NCBI RefSeq assembly: GCF_000719975.1
Contig: NZ_JOIJ01000008.1
Span: 124,001 to 188,000, forward strand
From: Prauserella rugosa
GTDB taxonomy: Bacteria; Actinomycetota; Actinomycetes; Mycobacteriales; Pseudonocardiaceae
Direction: 5' to 3'
DNA length: 64,000 nucleotides
Part shown: in pieces, positions 59,007 to 64,000 of the stretch
How the letters are laid out: every line of letters begins with the position of its first letter
Position numbering within the stretch: the stretch's first letter is position 1
Translations under genes and position numbers: made by a program
The notes under the pieces: model-generated
Databases searched by the model: none
What the model was told of the DNA's origin: nothing
Seen by the model: the letters and a program-made list of their open reading frames with translations, nothing else

Positions 59007-60683
59007 ATGGCCGAGTCGGGACGGGCGATCACGGTGCGCGAGCTCACCGACGCGCTGGACACCGCGATCGCCCGCCCGGCCGACGAACAGTACGCGGACA
59101 CCGTGGTGGCGTCGGTCGCGCTCGTCGACGGCGCCGAGCTCGCCGCCGACGCCACGGACTCGCCCGACCGGACCGGGGCGAGCGGCGGCCATGTGCCGGA
59201 CGTCGTGCTGCACGTCGGCGTGCGCGACGACGAGGCGCGGGCCTGGCTGGTCGCGCTCGCCGGCCGCGACCGGACGCGCCGGCCTCGCGTGGTGCTGTCG
59301 AAGACGTCCGCGCCGTCGGTCCGCTCCGCCGCGTCCGAGGCAGGCATCGCGCTCGTCGAGGTCCATCCGCGGGCGCGGTGGGACCACGTGTTCCCCCAGG
59401 TGCAGCGGCTGCTCGACCGCAGTCGCCGCGCGGGGGCCCCGGACGCGCCCGACCTGCTGGCCGCCGACACCGACCTGTTCGACCTCGCCAGGACGGTGGC
59501 GCGCAACGCCGGCGGGATGGTCTCGATCGAGGACGAGGCGTCGCGGGTGCTGGCGCATTCGCCGTCCGACGAAACCGCGGACGAACTGCGCACCCTGTCG
59601 ATCCTTGGACGCGAAGGACCGCGCGACTACCTGCGGGTGCTGCACCGCTGGGGTGTCTACGACCGGCTGCGCACGAGCGACGAGGTCGTCGACGTGCCCG
59701 CGCACGCCGAACTGGCCACCAAACGGCGCCTGGTCGTCGGCATCCACGAACCGGTCGAGGACGCGCCCCGAATGCTCGGGTCGATCTGGCTGCAGCAGGG
59801 CGAAGGGCCCTTCGCCCCCGACGCGGCGGACGTGCTGCGCGGTGCGGCGGCGATCGCCGCCCGGATCATCGTCCGCAGTCGCAACGCCCCGTCGACCGAG
59901 GAGCTGCTCATCCAGCGGCTGTTCGGCCTCCGCGGGGAGGGGGTCGACGTGCCGTCCCTGGCCGGTGCGCTCAACCTGCCGCAGTCCGGGCCCGTCGCCG
60001 TGCTCGGCTTCGCGACCTCGGGGCCGTCCGGATCCGACGTGACCGGCCGTGTCGGCAGTGTCCTGCGCCTGCACGCGAGCGCCTTCCGCCGCGACTCGGT
60101 GACGACGATGCCGGGCGAGCGCGCCTACGTGCTGCTGCCCGGCTACGCCTCCGAGCAGGCGGTCGCGGCGTGGACCCGCCAGCTGGTCGGCGCGCTCGAG
60201 GAGACGCGCGGTGTCGTGCTGCGTGCGGCCATCGCCACCGGCGTGGCCGAACTCGGCGACGTGGCCGCGGCCCGCGCCGAGGTCGACCGCGTGCTGGACG
60301 GCACCGCCGCGACCGGTCCCGAGGGTCGCGTGACGACCCTGGCCGAGTCCCGCACCGCGGTGCTGCTGGGTGAGATCCTCGATCTGATCGCGGCGCGCCC
60401 CGAACTGCAGGACCCGCGGGTCGACGCGCTCGCCGAGTACGACCGCGGGCACGGCGGTGAGCTGCGCCGCAGCACCGCGGCCTACCTGGCCGCTCACGGC
60501 GACGTCCGCGCGGCGGCGGGACGACTGCGGGTGCACCCCAACACGCTGCGGTACCGACTGCGCCGTGCCGAGTCCGTCACCGGGCTCGATCTGAGCGATT
60601 CCGCCGACCGGCTGCTGCTGGAGATCCAGCTCGCCATCAGGGAGCGGCTGGAGGAGACGTCCCCACGCTCGTCCCGCCGCTGA
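59007..60683 (+). CDS. PucR-family transcriptional regulator (probable proline-utilisation activator)
   Basis: A 558-aa regulator. The C-terminal PucR helix-turn-helix is AAYLAAHGDVRAAAGRLRVHPNTLRYRLRRAE (about residues 495-526); the N-terminal and central parts match the PucR/CdaR-like GGDEF-degenerate domains. In mycobacteria and streptomycetes PucR-type proteins activate the proline dehydrogenase genes (PruC/PutR-type). Divergent placement to pruA and prodh makes that the likely role. The start ATG 59007 follows GGGAGGAGC. Confidence 0.9.
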   Translation: MAESGRAITVRELTDALDTAIARPADEQYADTVVASVALVDGAELAADATDSPDRTGASGGHVPDVVLHVGVRDDEARAWLVALAGRDRTRRPRVVLSKTSAPSVRSAASEAGIALVEVHPRARWDHVFPQVQRLLDRSRRAGAPDAPDLLAADTDLFDLARTVARNAGGMVSIEDEASRVLAHSPSDETADELRTLSILGREGPRDYLRVLHRWGVYDRLRTSDEVVDVPAHAELATKRRLVVGIHEPVEDAPRMLGSIWLQQGEGPFAPDAADVLRGAAAIAARIIVRSRNAPSTEELLIQRLFGLRGEGVDVPSLAGALNLPQSGPVAVLGFATSGPSGSDVTGRVGSVLRLHASAFRRDSVTTMPGERAYVLLPGYASEQAVAAWTRQLVGALEETRGVVLRAAIATGVAELGDVAAARAEVDRVLDGTAATGPEGRVTTLAESRTAVLLGEILDLIAARPELQDPRVDALAEYDRGHGGELRRSTAAYLAAHGDVRAAAGRLRVHPNTLRYRLRRAESVTGLDLSDSADRLLLEIQLAIRERLEETSPRSSRR

Positions 60684-60792
60684 CGGACTGTGACGTACGC
60701 GTCCCACGATCCGGGAAACGGAAGTATGGTGCGTTCGCATGCGTTAGGAATCGTGGATCTGTCGGAAAAACCCCCGTCCTCGGAGCGGCCTC

Positions 60793-62133
60793 GTGTCCTT
60801 CATGCGCACCTACACCAAACCAGCGGTGTTCGCCTCCGCCGTGATCGGCTCACTGCTGGTGGGCGCCCTGCTCGGCGCCGTCGCCAGAGTCACCGAGACG
60901 ACGTGGCTGACCGAGCTGCTGGACCAGATCGGATCGGTGTTCACCACGCTGCTGCAGATCGCGGTGGTGCCGCTGGTGTTCACCGCGATCATCGTGGGCA
61001 TCAACAGCCTGCGCGGTCTCGGCGGGGGACGTACCGCTGCCCGGCTCGGCGGCAAGACGGTCGGCTGGTTCGCCACCACGTCGCTGATCGCCGTGCTCAT
61101 CGGTATCGGCATCGGCCTGCTGTTCAACCCCGGAAGCGGGGGACTCGAAGGCGCACGGGCCACCGCGGAGAACACGGAGAAGGCCGCGGGCAGCGTCGGC
61201 GAATGGGGTTCGTGGACCGCGTTCATCGAGGGCATCGTGCCCGACAACTTCGTCGCGGCGTTCGCCGAGGGCCAGACGCTCCAGGTGCTGTTCCTCGCGC
61301 TCGTGATCGGTGCCGCCGCCTACAGCCTCGGCGACCGCGCCAAGCCCTTCGTCGACGTCGTCTCGAGCGTGTTCGAGATCATCCAGCGTTACCTGGGCTG
61401 GATCGTGCGGCTCGCGCCCATCGGCATCCTCGGCCTGATCGGCGGGGCCGTCGCCAACTACGGCGATTCCCTGTTCCGCCCGTTGCTGTCGATCACGGTG
61501 GCGGTGTACGTCGGTTCGCTGCTGGTGTTGCTGGTGGTCTACCCGGTGCTGTTGCAGGTGGTCGCCCGGGTCTCGCCGGGACGGTTCTTCGGTAAGGCGT
61601 GGACGGCGATCCAGTTCGCGTTCGTGTCGCAGAGCTCCGGTGCGACGCTGCCGCTCACCCGGCAGACGACGGTCAACCTCGGTGTGGACCCCGGCTACGC
61701 GGCGTTCGCGACACCGCTGGCGAGCGCGACCAAAATGGACGGTTGCGCCGCGGTGTTCCCCGCGATCGGCGCCATCTTCATCGCCAACATCTCCGGGGTG
61801 TCGCTGAGCTTCGGGCAGTACGTCGGCATCGTCGTCGTGGCGGTGTTCGGGGCGCTGGCCACGGCGGGCACCACGGGCTGGCTCACGGCGCTCACGCTGA
61901 CCAGCACGGTGATCGGCCTCGACCCGGCCCAGGTCGCGACGGGTATCGCGTTGATCTACTCGGTCAACCCGATCATGGACATGATGCGGACGGCCACGAA
62001 CGTCGCGGGCCAGATCGCGGTGCCGACGGTCGTCGCGCGCACCGAGGGCCTGCTCGACGACGAGGTGCTGAACACGCCGAGTGCGCCGCCGCTGCTGACC
62101 GACACCGGCGCCAAGGCGGGTGCCGCCGCCTGA
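60793..62133 (+). CDS. dicarboxylate/amino acid:cation symporter (DAACS family)
   Basis: A 446-aa transporter with the sodium/proton:dicarboxylate symporter fold. Eight or more hydrophobic helices are present; FVSQSSGATLPLTRQTTV and SVNPIMDMMRTATNVAGQIAVPTVV are the re-entrant loop and transport motifs of the DctA/GltP family. It carries glutamate, aspartate or C4-dicarboxylates with Na+ or H+. GTG 60793 is the only start close to the first helix. Next to proline catabolism, which ends in glutamate, uptake of glutamate is plausible. Confidence 0.92.
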   Translation: MSFMRTYTKPAVFASAVIGSLLVGALLGAVARVTETTWLTELLDQIGSVFTTLLQIAVVPLVFTAIIVGINSLRGLGGGRTAARLGGKTVGWFATTSLIAVLIGIGIGLLFNPGSGGLEGARATAENTEKAAGSVGEWGSWTAFIEGIVPDNFVAAFAEGQTLQVLFLALVIGAAAYSLGDRAKPFVDVVSSVFEIIQRYLGWIVRLAPIGILGLIGGAVANYGDSLFRPLLSITVAVYVGSLLVLLVVYPVLLQVVARVSPGRFFGKAWTAIQFAFVSQSSGATLPLTRQTTVNLGVDPGYAAFATPLASATKMDGCAAVFPAIGAIFIANISGVSLSFGQYVGIVVVAVFGALATAGTTGWLTALTLTSTVIGLDPAQVATGIALIYSVNPIMDMMRTATNVAGQIAVPTVVARTEGLLDDEVLNTPSAPPLLTDTGAKAGAAA

Positions 62134-62140
62134 CCGGTGT

Positions 62141-62212
62141 GGCCGGACGTGGACGTCCGGCCTTCCTCCGGCCCTTCGGCGCCGGGACGGGTTCGCCGCC
62201 CGTCCCGGCGCC
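62141..62212 (+). terminator. double hairpin terminator after the symporter
   Basis: Two stems: GGCCGGACGT (62141-62150) with ACGTCCGGCC (62153-62162), and a 14-bp stem (62178-62191 with 62199-62212) followed by GTTCTTCT. Strong termination between convergent genes. Confidence 0.8.
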
Positions 62213-62354
62213 GTTCTTCTCGGTACCGGTCGCGGGTGTCGCGGGAGCGCGCTGGGCCGGTGACTGCTGGGCCGGTGACTGTTGTTCCTGTGTCTGCTGT
62301 CCCGGTGTCTGTTGTTCGGCTGACTGCTGTCCCGGTGTCGCTTGTCCCGCCGGC

Positions 62355-63662
62355 TCACCGGCGTGCGGTGCCGGGGACGAATCGACGCAGTGCCGCGGTG
62401 ATCGCGGCCTCGACATCGTCCGGCCGGGCCACCATGCCGGGGTCGATCGAGGCGACGAGGCTCACCTCGTCGTCGTAGGTGAACGTGGTGAAGGCGACCG
62501 GACACGCCACGGCGGGGGAGACCACCGCGCAGGTCGTCACCTCGGCTCCGCCCACCCGCATCCGTTGACCGCGCCCCACGTTGCTGGCGACCACATCGGA
62601 CCGGGCGAACAGGCGGACGTGCAGTGCCGCGCGCAGACTTTCGGGCAGCAGGCGCATCAGATCATCGGCAACGGGCGGGTGGGTGCCGCCGGTGGTCGCG
62701 CGTCGCCGGGCTTCCTGCGCTGCGTGCTCGACGGGGGCGAGGTGGCCGGATCGGACGGCGTCGCGGTCGAGCACGAGGACGCCGGTGGCCAGGCTGATCG
62801 CACCGTCCTGCACCGCGTGCGGATCGCTGCTGCGGGTGCTGACGGGCATGATCGTGACGGAGTCCGTGTCCGGCCAGCCGTGGTAGTCGGCCTCGGCGTG
62901 TGCGGCGATCAGGAGGAAGAGGCTGTTGTGTCGCCCGCCCAGGGCGTGCGCGGCGTCTCGCCAGTCTTGCAGGGGTGCCGTCCAGACGGCGATGCGCTGG
63001 CCGCGGCGGGAGCGGCCCACCCTGCCCGGCGGAGGCGGCGTGGTCCAGATGTCGACCTCGGCCCGCAGTGCCGAGCGTCCGGTGGCGGTGCACAACGCGG
63101 CGAGGGTGCGTCCGGCCGCGCCGAGGGTGCCGCGCACCCTGGAAAGGAGATCGCTCGGGGAGCGCGGGTGTTCGACGGCGACGAGGCCTGGTCCGGTGTC
63201 GGCGAAGGCCTGCTGGAGTGCGGCGACGTAGGTCTCGCCGTCGCCCATACTGTGGTGAAGTCGCAGCACGAGCAGACTGCGCCCGCCCGCCGTGTGCCGG
63301 ACGTGGTAGGCCTGCCATGGGGGACGTGCCGGGTCGAACGGCCGTTGCAGCAGCGTGGTGAGGCGGCCGAGGACGGTGTGCAGATCGGCGGAGTCTCCGG
63401 GGAGTTCGGTGAGGTGCCGTTCGACCGGGGTGGGGGTGGCCGCCGACCAGTTGATGCGCCACGGCGAGGCGTGGACGATGCGCTGGCGGAACCGTGGCAC
63501 GGTTTCGGCGAGCCGCGCCAGCGCCGCGCGCACGTCGTCGGTGGAGGGTGTGTGGTCGAGGTGCAGCAGGAAGACCATGGACACGTTGACCTCGTGCCGG
63601 CGATCGACCGCGAGGTAGGACATCTCGGCCGGGTTCATCGTCGGCCGGAACACTGCGCGCAC
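62355..63662 (-). CDS. WS/DGAT-type acyltransferase
   Basis: A 435-aa protein of the wax ester synthase/diacylglycerol acyltransferase family. The catalytic HHxxxDG motif is LRLHHSMGDGETYVA, and AVFRPTMNPAEMSYLAVDRR is the family N-terminus. The start is set at GTG 63662 since AGAGGGG lies about eight bases upstream; GTG 63671 would sit directly on that site. It transfers fatty acyl groups from CoA to glycerides or alcohols in triacylglycerol or wax ester formation, a trait of many actinomycetes. The C-terminal domain (ASNVGRGQRMRVGGAEVTTC) is present, so it appears intact. Confidence 0.9.
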   Translation of the reverse strand: MRAVFRPTMNPAEMSYLAVDRRHEVNVSMVFLLHLDHTPSTDDVRAALARLAETVPRFRQRIVHASPWRINWSAATPTPVERHLTELPGDSADLHTVLGRLTTLLQRPFDPARPPWQAYHVRHTAGGRSLLVLRLHHSMGDGETYVAALQQAFADTGPGLVAVEHPRSPSDLLSRVRGTLGAAGRTLAALCTATGRSALRAEVDIWTTPPPPGRVGRSRRGQRIAVWTAPLQDWRDAAHALGGRHNSLFLLIAAHAEADYHGWPDTDSVTIMPVSTRSSDPHAVQDGAISLATGVLVLDRDAVRSGHLAPVEHAAQEARRRATTGGTHPPVADDLMRLLPESLRAALHVRLFARSDVVASNVGRGQRMRVGGAEVTTCAVVSPAVACPVAFTTFTYDDEVSLVASIDPGMVARPDDVEAAITAALRRFVPGTARR

Positions 63663-63889
63663 CGTGCTCACCCCTCTCGCGCAGGTTGTAACAGCCCCGA
63701 TCCGTGGCGGGCAAACGGAGTTCCCCGCCGACAAGTCCGATGTGGAAGGCCGCGGCGCGGGGTAAAGGTCTGGACCTCAAGGGGAGACCGGGGCGAGCGC
63801 GCTGTGCCGCCGAGTACCGGGGGTGCAGCGGGCCACCGCCACGAGGGGCCTTGCCGAGCGGCCGAGTGGGCGGCAGGTCCCCGACGCGG

Positions 63890-63919
63890 AAAAAGCCCCA
63901 GAGCATCGTCTGGGGCTTT
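63890..63919 (-). terminator. rho-independent terminator (minus strand)
   Basis: On the minus strand the sequence reads an 11-bp stem AAAGCCCCAGA, loop CGATGC, TCTGGGGCTTT, ending in five T residues (stem 63892-63902 with 63909-63919). This suits a tRNA transcript coming from the right edge and lies 16 bases beyond the tRNA-Lys 3' fragment. Confidence 0.8.
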
Positions 63920-63935
63920 CCTCGAGGAGTGGGAG

Positions 63936-63982
63936 TGCGCCGTCAGGGACTCGAACCCCGAACCCGCTGATGAGAGATCAAC
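63936..63982 (-). other. tRNA-Lys 3' fragment; possible attachment site
   Basis: Read on the minus strand, a stretch ending at 63936 has the T-arm (CGGGG-TTCGAGT-CCCTG), variable bases GGGTT, anticodon 3' stem TCAGC and acceptor half ACGGCGC plus discriminator A, as in actinobacterial tRNA-Lys. No CCA is encoded. Toward the right edge the match breaks down: the anticodon loop reads TCTCTCA (C at position 33), and the sequence beyond 63983 does not make a D-arm. It looks like the 3' part kept when an element inserts in tRNA-Lys. Confidence 0.55.
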
Positions 63983-64000
63983 TTCTGTGGGTATCTCCGG

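Noticed and set aside
63936..64000. Complete tRNA-Lys at the right edge
   Set aside because: The anticodon loop lacks U33 and the next bases cannot form a D-arm, so only the 3' part fits.

Overview
The window is high-GC (roughly 70%) actinomycete chromosome. It carries a WhiB regulator, two F420-dependent oxidoreductase families, a SAV2177/DUF574 methyltransferase, an AfsR-like regulator, type VII secretion-associated proteins, a mycobacterial-type steroid-ring degradation cluster, and many ATGA/GTGA-coupled genes with GTG starts. Together these point to Pseudonocardiaceae or a close relative; that assignment is inference. No IS element, phage gene, CRISPR array or rRNA was seen. The only sign of mobility is a tRNA-Lys 3' fragment at the right edge.

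1-12.9 kb: truncated saccharopine-dehydrogenase-like oxidoreductase (-), small acidic protein, WhiB3/WhiD-type regulator and LLM oxidoreductase (+); a membrane operon of GtrA plus two DUF202 proteins (-); STAS protein (-); a 585-bp regulatory-looking gap with a sigma-B-type promoter; cysteine-free HesB/IscA-fold protein; Zn alcohol dehydrogenase; a 1,216-aa secreted, membrane-anchored NHL beta-propeller protein; glycerate kinase plus hydroxypyruvate/glyoxylate reductase (-).

13-22 kb: a divergent HIP (steroid C/D-ring propionate) degradation locus. fadA6, ipdF and fadE30 lie on the minus strand; fadD3, an enoyl-CoA hydratase, fadE31, fadE32 and fadE33 lie on the plus strand. The order matches the KstR2 regulon of Mycobacterium tuberculosis apart from the extra hydratase, and an AGAAC-N2-GTTCT palindrome sits in the divergent promoter. 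An aldo/keto reductase converges on it.

23-28 kb: CYTH-CHAD protein, DUF574 methyltransferase, SLT-type cell-wall lytic enzyme, PPOX F420 protein. 28-36 kb: an eight-gene minus-strand operon of BtpA/SgcQ protein, PfkB kinase, sugar-type ABC transporter (binding protein, ATPase, permease), phosphotriesterase-like hydrolase, GATase-fold protein and TenA-like protein. A divergent LacI repressor has candidate operators, one of which overlaps its own TTG start.

36.5-46.4 kb: type VII secretion-type module (EspC/WXG-like protein, Ala/Gly-rich protein, LpqN-like protein, YbaB-like protein), AfsR-like regulator, a sensor kinase / pseudo-sensor kinase / LuxR response regulator operon, and a DUF4214-methyltransferase.

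46.7-55.2 kb: a Nit1C (MSMEG_0565-0572-type) nitrilase cluster of nitrogen-starvation protein, flavoprotein, inserted amidohydrolase, MSMEG_0572/Sll0783 protein, radical SAM enzyme, GNAT-AIR-synthase fusion, two tandem nitrilases and glycosyltransferase. The second nitrilase has Asp in place of both the catalytic Glu and the catalytic Cys, so it looks like a pseudo-nitrilase. This is the most unusual system in the window.

55-64 kb: quinone oxidoreductase, proline catabolism pair (P5C dehydrogenase and proline dehydrogenase) with a divergent PucR regulator and a 16-bp palindrome between them, a DAACS symporter, a WS/DGAT acyltransferase, a minus-strand terminator, and the tRNA-Lys 3' fragment that may be an attachment site for an element lying beyond the window.
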